Shown: positions 39,101 through 52,335 of the stretch, piece after piece
How the letters are laid out: each line of letters begins with the position of its first letter
How positions within the stretch are numbered: the first letter of the stretch is position 1
Notes under the pieces: generated by a model
Database searches by the model: none
What the model was told of the DNA's origin: nothing
What the model saw: only the letters and a program-made list of their open reading frames with translations
Source: Monarcha castaneiventris obscurior
Taxonomy: Eukaryota; Chordata; Aves; Passeriformes; Monarchidae
Assembly (NCBI GenBank): GCA_026261815.1
Contig: JAMPIT010000541.1
Span: forward strand, 1,116,001 to 1,180,000
Direction of reading: 5' to 3'
Length of the DNA: 64,000 nucleotides
Translations under genes and position numbers: made by a program

Positions 39101-41310
39101 GAGCAAGTACTGTGCCTGACATTGTTACTCATTTCCCTGGATTACCCTGGTGCCCTGAATTAAACCCCCAAAACTAACAAGAACCTATTTCCCAGAAAGC
39201 AGTCTCAGCCTGGTGTGTTTTTTCAGAGTTATTTTCACTGGTGTTTATTTCATGTGAGCTGATGAAAGTCCCAAGGGTTTACCTCTGACAAAAAGAGTGG
39301 GACAAACTCACGAGTGCCCAGCAGCTCAACCCAGCTGTGGCAAGGCTGCCAAAGGAGATAATTCTGCCAAGCCAAACGGCTTCCAGACTGTGCACTGGTG
39401 TGTCAAAGTGACATTAGTGTATTTTGACATAAGTGCTGTCTTTTATCAGGGATAAGCTTCAAAGCCACGGAGATGGAGAGATGGGAAACTGGAGGTTGAC
39501 AGGAAAAATAGAAGCTGACAGAAAAACATAAAGAGAGTTTGTTAAAATAAACCAAACACTCCGAGAGCCAGCGATACCCTCGAGCATCAAATTTAGAGCA
39601 AAGGGTGTTTTATTGCTGTGAGACCATGATAGTTTTGGCATGGTAAATAAATTTTCTCTGCAAAATGCAATGGAATTTGAAAAGCCTTGTGTTTGTTCTA
39701 AGGTCTGGAGCTGCCTGCTGATGAGAGAAGCTTTAGTCAACAGAGAATGGAGGTAGTTAAAATAGACTGACATGCCTGTTCATATCTGTTTTGATTTAAA
39801 TTCTGGACATCTCAGGTCCTTACCTAAATAAAGTTTGGCAAGGAGCTTTACAAAGCAGTGGAAAGCACTTCAACTTTAGAGCTTGCTGAATGGATACCTT
39901 CAGAGGGGAAATTATCTGCCAAGGTTTACATTCACAGCAGGCCACTAATAATACAAAGACCTGGGTGAGGCATCCCTGGAGCTGAATCCCCCAGCTCAGT
40001 TCAACACATGCAAGCAGAAGTGTTGTGGATTGCTGACAGTGAGGGTGAACTCACCCTGGGTCAGACACTTCTCCTGAACAATCTCTCCCTGATGGATTCC
40101 GGGGTGCTTGGGAAGCTGGCTTTGTCGCAGGGAAGTGCAGAAAGAGGAATGTACAGCTTGGTTTGCAGCACTTATCTCGGAGGTTTCCTGCCCCTTCGAT
40201 TAGCCAGGCAGAATTTCCATCCAATTCTGTGCTCCAAAGCCTTGCAGGATGGGGCTAAAGGTTTCTAAGTTCACATCAACAAAATATCCTGCCTGAGTGA
40301 TTGTTATGTCCAGCAAGGTAGGTCATTTCCCTCTTGAGCATTTTCCTCCTCTTATCTCTGGTGGCTCCCAAAAGCACATAGGTTTCACTGGAGCTCAAAC
40401 TAAAACAACATCCAGCACCTGGTAAATCAGGTCAGCTCTGATCTTTTGGTCAGTCCCCTCTGACAGCCACACAGTCAACAAAAGTGCTCAGAGGTGCCAG
40501 GAAGCTGAATCCCCCTCTCTGTTCCTTTCCCAGTCTTGAAGCCTGCAGAAGACAGAACGACAATTTTCAGATTCTTACCCAAGTTTCAGCAATCAAAGAA
40601 GAATCTGCCAATTAAAGGAGCCACGGCTTCCCCTGACAGCTGTCTATTAGCATGACTGATGTCTGCTGGAGTCCAGAAGCTTCTGCAGGGCACACATGAA
40701 GATCAAAGACTTCTATCTAAGTCCCTTACATCAAAATATTTACTTGCTGTCATCTGGAGAGATAAAGAGAAGTCATGGCCTCAACATCTGACAACTCTCC
40801 TGTGATGCTACGAATGTGCCCCGTTTGCTGTTAATATCACCGGTGATATAAATAGGATATTGCAATGCCTGCAGAAGGGTGGTTTCCAGACAGAGATAGC
40901 CAGATCAAATTCGACCTGGATAAGGCAAAAGGAAAACAGCCAGGAAGGAGGGATCACCAGGAAAGCGGCCCTTGTGGAAGCAGATGTACAGAGAGAGCAA
41001 GCCCCGTAGCTCAAAAGACCTTTTTTTGTTCAAAAAAGGGCCTCTGATGCTTTAGCTCAGATCTGTGTGCTTCAATTTGATTCTCAGTTTGTTGTTATTC
41101 CTTAATGCCACACAGTCCACCACGATTTAGTCACTCAGCTGCACAAAGCTGGAGAAAACATTCCATCACCTTGATTAGCAATATATTTATAAAACTGCAA
41201 TATCATATCTGAACAAAGCCAGGAATCACTGAGGGAACAGAGCAGCTCCACAGCACAACATTTGGAGACAAATAAAGAACATTAGAAATAAGAAAATCCA
41301 ATAAATATAA
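36101..41310. other. Unique non-coding sequence
   Basis: No supportable gene. GC is moderately raised at 36.9-37.3 kb, where overlapping frames of 112 (plus), 88 and 84 (minus) codons occur, again without domains. The stretch includes the tetranucleotide repeat at 36671-36700 and a perfect 16-bp palindrome, ATATCACCGGTGATAT, at 40834-40849. Confidence 0.5.
36671..36700 (+). repeat. AT-only tetranucleotide microsatellite
   Basis: Units of AATA pass into units of AATT over about 30 bases. A simple repeat likely to vary in length between individuals. Confidence 0.85.
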
Positions 41311-41311
41311 T

Positions 41312-41384
41312 TTATTAAAATATTACAAATATTAAAAATATTACAAATATTGAAATGTTACTATATTAAAATATTACAAATATC
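41312..41384 (+). repeat. AT-rich minisatellite-like tandem repeat
   Basis: About four diverged copies of a 17-18 bp unit resembling TTAAAATATTACAAATA. The third copy is the most changed. No gene is nearby. Confidence 0.8.
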
Positions 41385-44300
41385 AGCACTCAAGTAAAAT
41401 CTATATTTTAGAGAGCTGCTTGTTTTCTCCCTTCTCAAGATATTTTTAAGCTTCTCATAAAGAAGACTTCTACTGTATAGGACAAGGACCAGCACACCAG
41501 TGACAGCAGGAGCTAAGGGACAATTCTGAAGCAGTGTGTGTTTACAGTTCTATATGCTGCTGCAAATACTTCCTGGCAAGTTCTGGTATTTTAAAAAATT
41601 GCACCATGTCCTCGAAAGCACTGAGATGCTTCAGTCCCATGAAAATCCCTGAAGAAATCAGCAGGAGTTCAGCACTTGCTCCTAATCAAAGCAGCGGAGC
41701 AGCAGAGTGATAAACTGGTGATAAACAGTGAACCCTGCTGCCACAACATCCAGATGCCTCTGAGAGAGGGTGACAAATTTTAAGTCCAGTAGATTTGCAA
41801 ATCCCTAGATTTTATGCCTCCAACAGCAGCCCCAGTTTTATTGAAATGCCGTTTTGTTAATTACTTTCCTAGGCTAGTTAATTACTCTTCAGGCCCAGTA
41901 CATGGCCTGGCAGTTGTTGAACACGAACTGGAGACCACAAGTCAAGACTCTTAAAATGCATTGCTGCCTGCAGTGTTTGAATTTCATGTGTAAAGCCAGG
42001 CAACATGAACTGAATGAGTCTTTTCCACACCTCCTCAGTGAAGCAGTCCAGGGTTAACACTGTGATCTGGGCACTTGGAATGTTCACTAATTCCTAAGAG
42101 AAATTTTGCTCTGGAAAGCAGAAAGAAAAATTTTCCCCATCCCAGGAAAAGCTATGATTATCCAGAACATTCATTTGAAGGCACACTGAATTCATATACC
42201 CACAGTTAATTCACAGGTTGCAGAGGTAATTTTTGCAGCTGCTCATGGAAATAGAAGTCAATCTGTCTGTTGTTCCCAGTACATTTCACAGTGCTTGGAT
42301 CTCTGGACCTTTTCCAAAGTGTGGCATTGTTCATGTCCTTTGTCTTGCCATTAATGTCCCTACTGTTACGGTTCTGTCTGTTGGGTCAACGAGATTAGAT
42401 TTCATTAGCACAGCAAACTGAAAAAAAAATACAAGTTATTAGATAATCATTAAAGCACATCTGTTGCCTTTTTCAGAGTGCCAAAGTCTGAATTCCATTG
42501 AACTACTGACATGGCACTTGACCAGCGCTTAGTTCAGCTATGGGCAATGAGCTGCAAAAGGATTAAAATATTAGCAGCGAGTGGATTCAGCCTAATCCCT
42601 GGCAGTTCTGTTTGGATTGCAGAGAAAGGTGCCCAGAGCAAGAGAGAATGAAACAATTGCAGTAAGAAAATGCCAACATTTTTGAGGCCATTCCACAAAT
42701 TGTGCTGTGCTGGTGCTCCACTTTGGTGTCACGCCAAGGCATCAGTTCCTCAGTTCCACACTTTCATCTGCTGGGTCAAAACCCCCTGAGAACTTCCCAG
42801 CCTGAAAGTCTGGCTGCTGGAGCATGGAAACCGGTTTTTACCCCATCATCCAGACACCCAGAGTGACAGCAATCCGGACTGTGAACAAACACCGTGTCTC
42901 AGCCACCAGCTCCTTTTCTCTTTCAGAGAGAGTCTTCTGAAACATTTCATGGCAAATATTTTGAGTCATAGGTGCTTTTTATGTATAAAGTTTATTTATT
43001 TTTTGAAGACTTGTATATGTTACGTATACCTCTTTGCAAAGTACTGGAAATCACATTTTTACAGACAAAAACGAGGTGTTCCAAAGAAGTCCTCATGGAA
43101 GGGGGCACCCAGTTCCCAGAAGATGTCACTTGTGATTTAAAATTAAAGTGTTATCATATAAGCACTGTAGATGTGTAATAATGCACCTGTCTGGGACTAA
43201 TTCTACAGAATGATACAAGAATTTACAGAGGAAGAAAAGAAAAAAAAAGCTTTAATCATAAAAAAATAGCACATATTAGACCACACACATTTAGGAATAT
43301 TTACTTTCCTTAAGGAATGGCCTGGAGTATTGAAATCACTATTGCTTTGGGGTGGCTGTCAGCAGCTAATTTAAGAGTTGAGATCTTTTGGGATTTAGTA
43401 TGAATGAAAATATTGTATGATTTAGTACAGGATTCCTGATTTTTTTGGAGATCAAGCAAGTCAAGATACACACAGGGTGAAAAGAAAATTCTTGGATGGT
43501 TTTCTGCCATCCCTGACCACAGAAAAAAATCCACAGTCCACCTCTGACCTACATAGAAATTCACAGGTGCTAAAGACACAATCTGAGGACACTCAGGGTT
43601 TCCCTGGTTTATGGGGCTTTTTTGCCTAACAAACACTTGCCAAAACAAGCTACACTGGTGTTTTCTAGGAGCTTCACTAGCTGGATTGGTTAAAATATTC
43701 CTCTGTGGAGTTTGGAATCTTTTACTAGCTGTTAATTGCTGCATTTCAAGCAAATTTGTCTGAATGGAAATTCTACTGATGCTGATTTTACAAAGTGTAA
43801 GGCACATACACCAAGGGGAGAGAGGGGTTAAGAGGCACATCAGCTTTAGCCAGAAATGTGGATGGACATTTATAATTTATGGGGTTTTTTATGTTTAATC
43901 AAATCATTGTCTCAGATATCCTTCTCTCCATGACTATTGCCAGCACTACTGCTACCCTCCCATGCAGCTGGTACTGTCCTTGCACTCATTAATCCCAATA
44001 AATGGTTGCTCACACAATTCCTCTGCATTGTACTCCTGGAATATGCCCTCCCACATATTACTTTCCTGGGATATCAGTAATAAACAAGAAAATGATGATA
44101 AGCCATCAAATCTGTAACAGCCAGTGAAAGGCAGAGAGGAGATAAACCCTACAATTAGAAGTTTATCATTGATGATTATTTCATCAATTGTCTTGTTTTT
44201 AACAATTATTTTTCTTTCTATGACTGACTTATCTGTTGGAATTCCTCTTTCAACGAGCAGGAAGTCAGCAGTATGACTTTGCTACTTCTGAGCAGGATAA

Positions 44301-45180
44301 AAAAGGCATGCCTAGGAAAACACAGTGCCTGGGTAATGTTCCAGAAGAAAGCAATTAAGGAATAAAACCCACGCAACTCTGCACTCCTTGCCTACACAGA
44401 AGGTCATGGTTTTGATTGCTTTTCCTAGGGTAGGTTCTACCTTGATTCCAATCTTGCAACATTCAGGGATAAGAAATGTGTCTGGGACATGTCCTGCTGC
44501 TTGTCTGTGGTTACACATGTGCAGCAACAGTACCTAAAAGCTCACAAAATAGCCATTGTTTAAACTTGATTGATGAAATGTTTCCACTAATTGATGGATT
44601 AATTGATGGACTTGACACTAACTAATTGATGGACTTGACAGTCCATGAATGAGACTCATCCATGAGGCCCATGCCCCTTCTGTGTCATGGCTTGGAAGTA
44701 AATTTATGTACCTGAAGTGTCTGCATTGCTGATCTCAACTTGTCAACAGCAACTCCAAACTTTTCTGGGGAGAACCTGGCTCCTCTGCCTTCCAGAACAG
44801 AATGGAAGTCAAGAAATTGTAGATAATTTGCTGCGAGGGTGGCTTGGGGTGTTTGTTTGTTTTGTTTTTCTTTTTTAAAACCCAGAGCATTTCTCAGCCC
44901 TTTGGAAGGAAGAAGGAGAACAAACATCCTGGGCACAAGAAGCCTAACTTCAGCTGGTTTTTTGTGCCCCTAGGAGGGATCAGCCCCCATGTGTGGCTTT
45001 CATGCAAGGTACCCCAGCTCCCAGGCCAAAGCGTAAACCTGTGGCACCATTCAGGAAAGAATTCAAAATTCTCAGGGTGAAAATTGCTGTCTTCTGCTGT
45101 CAAATGATGGTTCAGAAACTCATTGAGGGTGTGGAAAATTTGTATTGTGGTGTCCCCTCCACTAATGGATGGGGTGCTTT
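41385..45180. other. Unique non-coding sequence
   Basis: No supportable gene. A 176-codon minus-strand frame (43310-43840) is long for this base composition but has no domain, signal peptide or splice context that I recognise. A small tandem duplication lies at 44588-44641. Confidence 0.45.
44588..44641 (+). repeat. 23-bp tandem duplication with partial third copy
   Basis: TAATTGATGGACTTGACA begins at 44600 and again at 44623, and a shorter piece TAATTGATGGA starts at 44588. Each unit contains the homeodomain-type core TAATTG, so duplication multiplies that site. Confidence 0.85.
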
Positions 45181-45214
45181 CATGGAATCATAGAATGGTT
45201 TGGGTTGGAAGGGG
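45181..45214 (-). mobile_element. Very short CR1 LINE 3' end
   Basis: CATGGAATCATAGAATGG followed by TTTGGGTTGGAAGGGG is the reverse complement of the CR1 3' terminus, including its 8-mer tail. Similarity stops after 34 bases, so it is an extremely 5'-truncated or eroded insertion. CR1 is the main LINE of birds and other reptiles. Confidence 0.75.
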
Positions 45215-48200
45215 TTGCATTTGACAAGGTTAATGCAAAATAGGCAAAGGAAGGGACAAGTTTCTCCTTTTCTGTCTGCTTACTGGAGAAAGCAACCGCA
45301 CAAAAGCAGTTTCCTTGGCTTGGCAGTTCCTGAGGTCTTTTTTGTGAACAACAGAAGCATGTTAGTGGAAAACAGAGAGCATACAGAGCAAGCCACAGGG
45401 CTTGGAGCATCCCTCAAACAGGGAAAACTCTAATCCAGGTCTTCCACCCACTTAGGGCTTGTGCTAACCCTTCATTTCTGCATGAAAATGTCCCAGCTGC
45501 CCCAGTGAGAATGGTCCTTCCACAGGCTCTGTCACTGACCCTCAGCCTCTTTGCCCGTGTTTAACAGAGCAGTGAAATGCAAATCTCCTGTGAGGCCACT
45601 GACCACCTCCCCTGCGCTTGTTACGGCTATAAAATGGGATTGGGGCCAAAGTGTGATGTGATCTGGCAACTGCAGCCAGCAGGATAGTGCCCTGTGGAGC
45701 TCTGGGTTCCAAAAGCAGGTTAGAGAAGCCATAAATCTGTTTGCACTTGCAGTGGGAGCCCATTTGCTCTCTTTCTTCCCGGGCATCTCTCACCTCTTCC
45801 TAGATCCTCGATTGTTCCTAGTGATTTTGTATTTTATTTGCAGATCCTGGCATTTCCTACAGGAGACTTCATGAGAACACATCCCCAGGTTTGTACAAGC
45901 CTGGCTTTAAACGTTTCACCAAGGTTTGCTTTCTGTGTTTAGAAATAAAACCAAGACTAAGTAATTCACAGGTGACAAAGGTCTGTTTCACACCTTGCAT
46001 GTGGATCTGGGTAGAATCTCAGTCTGGAGAGCAAACAAATGGGTCACTTTAGCTTTCCTAAGAAAGTTCCTGTGACTCAGACCACCACCTTATGGACAAT
46101 TATGACCTAAATGTGACTAAAATGCTCCTAATCTGTGCAGTGGCCTGTGCACACTGGTAAAATGCCCTTTTACCTGCTGTGGTCACAGGCTGACATCAGC
46201 TCCTCCAGTGATGTCACGATCAAATATTTCCTGGTGTTAAAGAGACTAAATACCCACCAAGGTCTGAAAGCCCCTGTCGTGGTTTAGGCCTGGGGAATAT
46301 TTTCACAGCACAAAGGTTAGAAATAGTAAAATAATGATTCATTTCTGATCTTTTAGCAGCCTGATGCTCTTCCAGCTGAGCTCTGCGTCTCGATGTGTGA
46401 TTTTATTCCCATCAGCAAAGAGCACGACATCTTCTTGTTTCAGTCACTGGGGAAGTGCTTAGGAATAAAATATGGCTCATTTTAGCTGTTTGGGAAACAG
46501 CAGCATGTTCCTAACAGGAACAAGAAGAGGCAGCTGGGCTATCATGAGGCAATGGATCTGTTCTATCACCCATTTAATGGTGTAAGGCACATTCAACACA
46601 GAGCAGAGAGCCAAGAGAGGGAGCAGCTTAAGGTGTGAACAATTTCTGGCCAAACTGCATTATACCAACCTTGCACCACCTAAGGAACAGGGTCTGCTTT
46701 TAAACATACACGAATACATTTATTTTTATGCAGTGGATTACTGTATCACTTATTGCATCCTTCAGAAGGCACCTTTCCCAAAAATCCAGATTAAAACAGC
46801 TAGCTCTTTACCTGAAACAATCCCATATACTTGGGAAACCCTCGCTGAATAAAGACCAGCAGCTGATGAGCACTTCCACACCTCAACACATTCCTCATTT
46901 CTCCAGCGTTATGAGTTTTGTGCACCCTGAGGTCACGTTCTGACCGTGGGGGTCGGTATGGAGCTGGTTGGGAGTGCAGCCCCTGCTCTGCCTCCAGCAA
47001 ACAGCTGGATTCTCATCAGTCTGATAGAGACTGCATAGAAAGGGGCATTAGGGAGACTTGGAGTCTTCCCTCCCTCACTGGAATGGTCATTGGGACAATC
47101 TGAGCACCACAACTGATCGAGTGCCGGTTCCAATAAAGTTCAAGACACTTGGTGAAATGCAAAGCCTGATCCTTAATATTCAAAGGATTGGTGCTTGTAG
47201 GGACCAACAGCTTCTTCACAGGCTGTTCACTGTCTTGCAGAGGTCAGCAATTGCAACCTGGCTCTTTTTACTTGCTACATTAGAAAAGAATTACGCTCTG
47301 CAAAAGCCTCCTGCAGGAAAACACAAACATCCTGAGTTATACTGAATTGCTTTATTCCCAGTCACCTACAAAGAAAAAAAAATAGGACAACATATTAATT
47401 TTTCTATTTAGAATAACAGTGGAAGATAGCAAGTATTTCATCCTTCATTTTCCAAAAAAAACCCATCATTTTGTGTAACTTCATTTTTCAGGTTAGAGCA
47501 CGGACATGATTGCCAGGTGTCGAAATGTATGTACTGCCAAGATTTTCAGTGGCAAAAAGCAGTCAAATAGAAATTACAGTCTCCTGGTTTTAAACATGTG
47601 CTTTTATATATAAAAAAGGAAATGTGTTTGTTTCAATTGTATTATAAAGCAAATATTTGTCTATTTAAGACTTGACACTGAGTGGAAATCAGGTGAGTCG
47701 TGGTTTGGCCAGAAGTTACCTGTAACTTTTTCCTGATGCAAAAGGTTTTTCTCTTTCCTCTTGGCAGCATTCAGAATATTGTAGGCCTATCATTTATGGC
47801 AAAGAGTTCTGTTTATTGCTCAGGATGAAAAACCCACTGCAGATAAAGGCACACAATTATTTTAATTCTAATACCTTAGAATGAGGACTGTGAATTGTGT
47901 TAACATTAAGATTCATTTTGACAATTTCCAAGAATTCTTAATTAGAGCTTTGGAATATCCCATAAAATACCTCCTTCTTCTCATCATTTTTCTGTTGTCA
48001 AGAAATAAAATTCGCAAATGTCAAGAAATCTGAAAGCTTTTCTTCACAGGTATTTAAAATGAATTTTTAATCACAAAAAACCCAAACCTGTAACATTCTT
48101 CTGTTATCTCAAAAGCAATCAAAGGAAACAAATTAATGGAGTAACTCCAGAGTATTTATTACTTACTGGGAGATACTGTACCAGACAGTCCATGGCACCT

Positions 48201-51000
48201 AATATAATTATCAAGCTTTTATTATATTATTACTGACACCTGCCCTGGCAAAGAAATCACGTGATTTAAGAAGAAACTCTGGAGTAAGACAGAAAATGTT
48301 GGATAATAATAGGTTGAAGTCGTGTTCCATTTAGGTCAAAGACAAAAGTTCCTGCTGATTTCAGTAGTCTTGGTGAGGCTTAAGAAATATTTTGCCAGAG
48401 TCACTCTGCCTGGTTTATTTTTACTCAAACTGTGGTATCAGAAATTAGAGCAAGACCTGATAAGTTCTTGTTCTGATAGTCCCAACTCCATTCCCAATGG
48501 CAGATGCTTGCCTGGGCAGAGTGGGTCACTTTTGGAGTATTTTCTGAGAAAATGCTCCTTTTTCCTTTGTCGTGGCCTTCCCCAGAAGTGACACTGTCCT
48601 TCAGCTTCACAGCACTTCAGCAGGGAGATACTGGGGTCAGGGATTGCTCACCTTCTGCCTCAGCAACCCAGACACAGAGACCAGTGATTTTTGTTAAATA
48701 TAACACAGGGAGCAGCTAGACTTGAATATATATTCATTTAAACTCAAGATAGCTCCTGCTTGTTTCTTGGTGGAAACAGCTCTTTCTCCACAGCAGCCTT
48801 AGGAGCTCACCAAAAACAGAAAAAAAACCAACCCCAAACCCAACAATTTCTAAACAGCTGTAGTCTAACATCTAGATTTTTGAGGGTGATTGGAAAATTT
48901 GGGTTCTCTTACCAAAGCGTTTTACTTACCACAAGATGTCACTGTTTTTTATTTCTTTCCTTTCAGCTGGCGCTGCCCGCAGTCCTCTTGAGTTCCACAA
49001 TGCTCTCCAAAGGGAAAACGATCAGATCTCAACAACACGAATATTTTGTGTACCTGTTTATTTTGACCGTCTGCTCTCTTTATATTCGATTTGGAAAAAA
49101 AACCCCATAACCCTGTTTTGTGGCTTTTGGTGTTTATTTATTGCAGATATTCTTTTCCTTTCAGACTGTAAAATGTTTCACAGCCCATCACTTCACTTCT
49201 GAATTTTTGTTCTCAAGACAACTAAATCCACTAAATAAGAAAAAAATGTTTCAGATGTGAAACTAATGCAGATATTCTGCTAAATTTGGGGGTCTCTGTC
49301 AAGATTTGAAGGGTCAGGGTTTGAGTTTTTAATTCCCCATGAAATCAGGCACCCAGGTTTCTAGACAGCATTTAACACACTTCTAATTCAATAATGTTTT
49401 TTTTTAAATTGCAGGCTATGGTTTTATTGCATAAAATTACAAATATGATATTGTTGAGTAGGTAAATGTTCCCATAGCAGAGTTGTACTGCCCGCAAAGA
49501 CAAGGGGATTTACTGATATCCATATTTATGTAAAGAAAAAAAAAAAAGACATTTCCATTAGCTGAAATAGGAGATGGTGACAACTGATTTTATCTTAAGA
49601 TGTATTCAAAATGTTCCCTGCCTGTTCTGTTTATCTGGATTCACCAACATGTCATCATGCACAGCTTTCTCTCAAATAAGAGTGAGATTTCTGCAGAATT
49701 CAGATCTAAAGAAAATTTCTCACAGCGGTGGCTGTTTAAGTGAAAAAGTTGGCTTTGTGCTTCTTGCTGGAAATCCATGAGCTGCTGCAGGCACAGCAAA
49801 CCCTCCTTCTGCAGCACCCCCAGCAAGCACCCAGAGTTGGCTCTCTCCCTTGTGAAGAACCTCTGCTGTGAGTGCTGTGAAGCATCTCCTGGGCCTGAGC
49901 CACCTCTAGTGACTCTTTTAATAACCCAGGTCCCTGTGCACAGTAAGTGGGACATGCAGGGCTCTCCTTTCCACACAATGGACAGGCTGCACTAACCTTG
50001 CATCTGCTCCTGTGTTAGCCTGTCACTCACAATCAGGGGTTACTTGATGCCTAAAATAATTCCTCCCCTGACAACTAATTCATCTGGGAAGAAAAAAGAC
50101 TCCATCCAGATGGTGGGAATCTCACAGGCTCCTTTTTTTTTTCTTTTTTTTTTGAAACGGCAAAGTCTCTCTACTTTTTAATAGGCACTCTCTAAGTTAT
50201 ATAATATTCTTGGAGCTATCCCATGCTATTATCAGCCTTTAAATATGCATTTGGCATGCAGAAAATAAGGCCTTCCCTGACCTGGGAGACTCCATCTCTA
50301 AAAATGGGGGCTGCTAAAATCCTTTACAGAAGTGAGCCCTAATACCAGTACGATATTTTTCTCAAGATGTGAAAGTTAAGAATGGAGAGGGTGATGGGGA
50401 AAGGAATGGGGCAAACATTTTTAACTCTGTCCAGCATTGATTTGCAGAGGTTGTTGGCAAGTGTCACCATCTGTGGACTTCCTCGCAGCCCAGACACCAG
50501 AAATAAGTGATTTTAGCCCAGAATTTAGCAGGTGTCCCAATGATAAAATGCAGAATGATTTGTGAGTTGTAACTGAGGGAATAGAGACTGTGAAATCTGT
50601 GAAAGGAGGCTTTATCTCCTTACCTAAAGAGCCAGGCTGCAGAAATGGGTTTTTAAGAAACAAGTGCTCTGTCTGTTGAGAAAGCTCACACAGCCTCACC
50701 CTGCTAGGCAGGGGGGTGCCAGTGTAATTGATTTTCTATTATTTTGTGTTAAAAGTAGAGCAGCATGACAGTTGTAATACTATTTTTCATAAACCGAGGT
50801 TTCTATTCTGGCACTGGTCAGACCCTCAGAAGAAAGGCAGCTCTCCTGCTTTTGAAAAGTGAGTTTCCTCATCAGGTGCTTGCAGAGAAGGGCTTGGAAG
50901 AAAGTTCAGGGAAGGTCAAAATGCAAACGTGGAGGTTACCTACCATGCAGTTTTTCGAGACAAATTTTTATCAGAATAATACCTGCTGCCTTCCGTGGGA
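45215..51000. other. Unique non-coding sequence
   Basis: No supportable gene. Noted: a strong acceptor-like tract ending in TTTCAG at 48966, followed by about 110 bases with several CpG (discussed as a finding); an LTR-start-like word TGTCGTGGTTTA at 46277; and a T10-C-T10 run at 50133-50153. Confidence 0.45.
50133..50153 (+). repeat. Poly(T) run, T10-C-T10
   Basis: A 21-base run of T interrupted by one C. No retrocopy recognised beside it. Confidence 0.9.
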
Positions 51001-52050
51001 ACAAGCAGAGTACCACCAGTGGTGACAGAAAATTCATCTGTGTTAGTGGGAGCATGAAACACTCTGCTTTTGCCAACGAGGTCGGGGGAGATAACACTGT
51101 GTGGGGTTTTTATTTGTGGCCATCCTTTCAGCACAGCGCAGCACTCTGCTGTAACAGAAGTTAAAATGGGGCTTCTAAAACGGCATCCCAGAGCCACGGG
51201 AAGGCTCCCTGCCCAGGCCTCCCTCTTGTGCTGTGGGAATAACTCTCCCCAGGACCACGGCACATCCTGGCCCCTGGGGCTGATGGCCATCCCAACGAAA
51301 ATTCCCTGGATGCTGGACCTTGTGTGGCTCTTTACTTGCTGTGATCTCCAGTGTGGGCACCTCTGAGCAGTGACAGTCCTGGAACAACCCGAGGCCTCAC
51401 TCTGTGTTCCCACCAGGAGTGGAACTCTGTGTTCCCTTAAAGCTGCCTTAGGAGCAGCTGGGCACAGCAATAAACTACTGAAAATCAACTGTCTCACTAT
51501 AAAATGACTTCCTTAGGCCCAGGATGCCACCTCAGCCCTTCACCGAGCCGGGCTCTGGGCTGTTCTTGGGGATCAGGGCTCCCTGTTTGCTGCCCATCCC
51601 AGGTGGTAACAGCTTCTGTGGGGTCCCCTTTCCCATTTAATGCAAAATCCCACTGTTTTGGGTGTCTCTGGCTGCAGGGGGGTTCTGAGAGGAGAGGCTG
51701 GGGCTGCCCTGAGCAGGACACAGGAGGGTCCAGCCACGCCAGTCCCACCACCAAACACAGCCGAGCCCTCATCCGGGCTGATGGCACCTCAGGGAAGGGG
51801 GTTCAATAAAGGGCAAAAATGCTGGGCAGGCAGAGGAGGAGAGGTAAAAGCTGAGAAACAGCCCTGTAGCACCCAGGTCAGGAAAGGAGGAGGAGGAGGA
51901 GGAGAGGTGCTCCAGGCACCAGCTGGAGCAGGGATTCCCCTCAGAGAGACCACAGCGCAGTGGGGATTCACACGAGGATGGAGAGGCCGAGGAGCCAGAG
52001 CGCAGCTGAGTCCAGGGAAGGGTGAGTGATTTCCCTGTCCTTATCTCAAC
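51001..52050. other. GC-rich block without a recognised gene
   Basis: Richer in G and C than its surroundings, and dense in overlapping frames on both strands: 185 codons minus (50940-51497), 129 codons plus (51640-52029), and 96 and 101 codons opposite each other. The 185-codon frame starts with a hydrophobic stretch that could imitate a signal peptide, but no domain follows. I count only about 15 CG dinucleotides between 51180 and 52020, far too few for a CpG island. A good splice-donor word, AGG followed by GTGAGT, lies at 52021. A non-coding RNA exon is possible but unsupported. Confidence 0.35.
51886..51903 (+). repeat. (GGA)6 microsatellite
   Basis: Six GGA units inside a purine-rich stretch. 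In the plus frame they read as a glycine run, which inflates the open frame there. Confidence 0.9.
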
Positions 52051-52228
52051 CCACGAGCTTTTCCATCACTTTTCCTCCCCCTCCCCATGTCCCTGAAGAG
52101 GGGAGTGGACTGGTGAGCAGCTGGACAGTGGCCAGAATCAGCCCACCACACATCTACAGAGTACAGACTCTCGGGCTGAAGACCTTCCTTGGAAAAGAAG
52201 GTAATAAAGTGGGCAAAAGGGAAAGATG

Positions 52229-52335
52229 TTTCATTTTAGAGGTAATTCAAAAGCTGAGGCACAGAAACTGCTTGTATTGTAGAGTCACGCAGCTCAGTGA
52301 CCTGGTGTTCCAGACACTCAGGTCCTCAACCACCT
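52229..52335 (+). mobile_element. MIR-like ancient SINE fragment
   Basis: The order of landmarks matches the core and 3' half of the MIR SINE consensus: CATTTTAGAGG, then GCTGAGGCACAGA, then a diverged spacer, then GAGTCACGCAGCTCAGTGA, then CACTCAGGTCCTC. MIR is a tRNA-derived SINE shared by amniotes and is scarce in birds. Survival of so many landmarks could mean chance preservation or selection as a regulatory element. Confidence 0.6.

Noticed and set aside
43310..43840. 176-codon minus-strand frame
   Set aside because: Long for the composition, but with no recognisable domain or exon context. With six frames over 64 kb a few of this length are expected.
45522..45640. Possible MIR-like sequence (CCTCAGCCTC and TATAAAATGGG words)
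   Set aside because: The words are present, but their spacing does not follow the MIR consensus convincingly.
46277..46330. TGTCGTGGTTTA resembling the first bases of another avian LTR family
   Set aside because: Similarity stops after about 12 bases and no matching 3' end (CCACGACA) was found downstream.
50940..51497. 185-codon minus-strand frame with a hydrophobic start resembling a signal peptide
   Set aside because: It lies in a GC-rich patch with competing frames on the other strand, and has no domain, promoter or splice support. Most likely chance.
51180..52020. Possible CpG-island promoter
   Set aside because: Only about 15 CG dinucleotides in about 840 bases of GC-rich DNA, far below what a CpG island shows.
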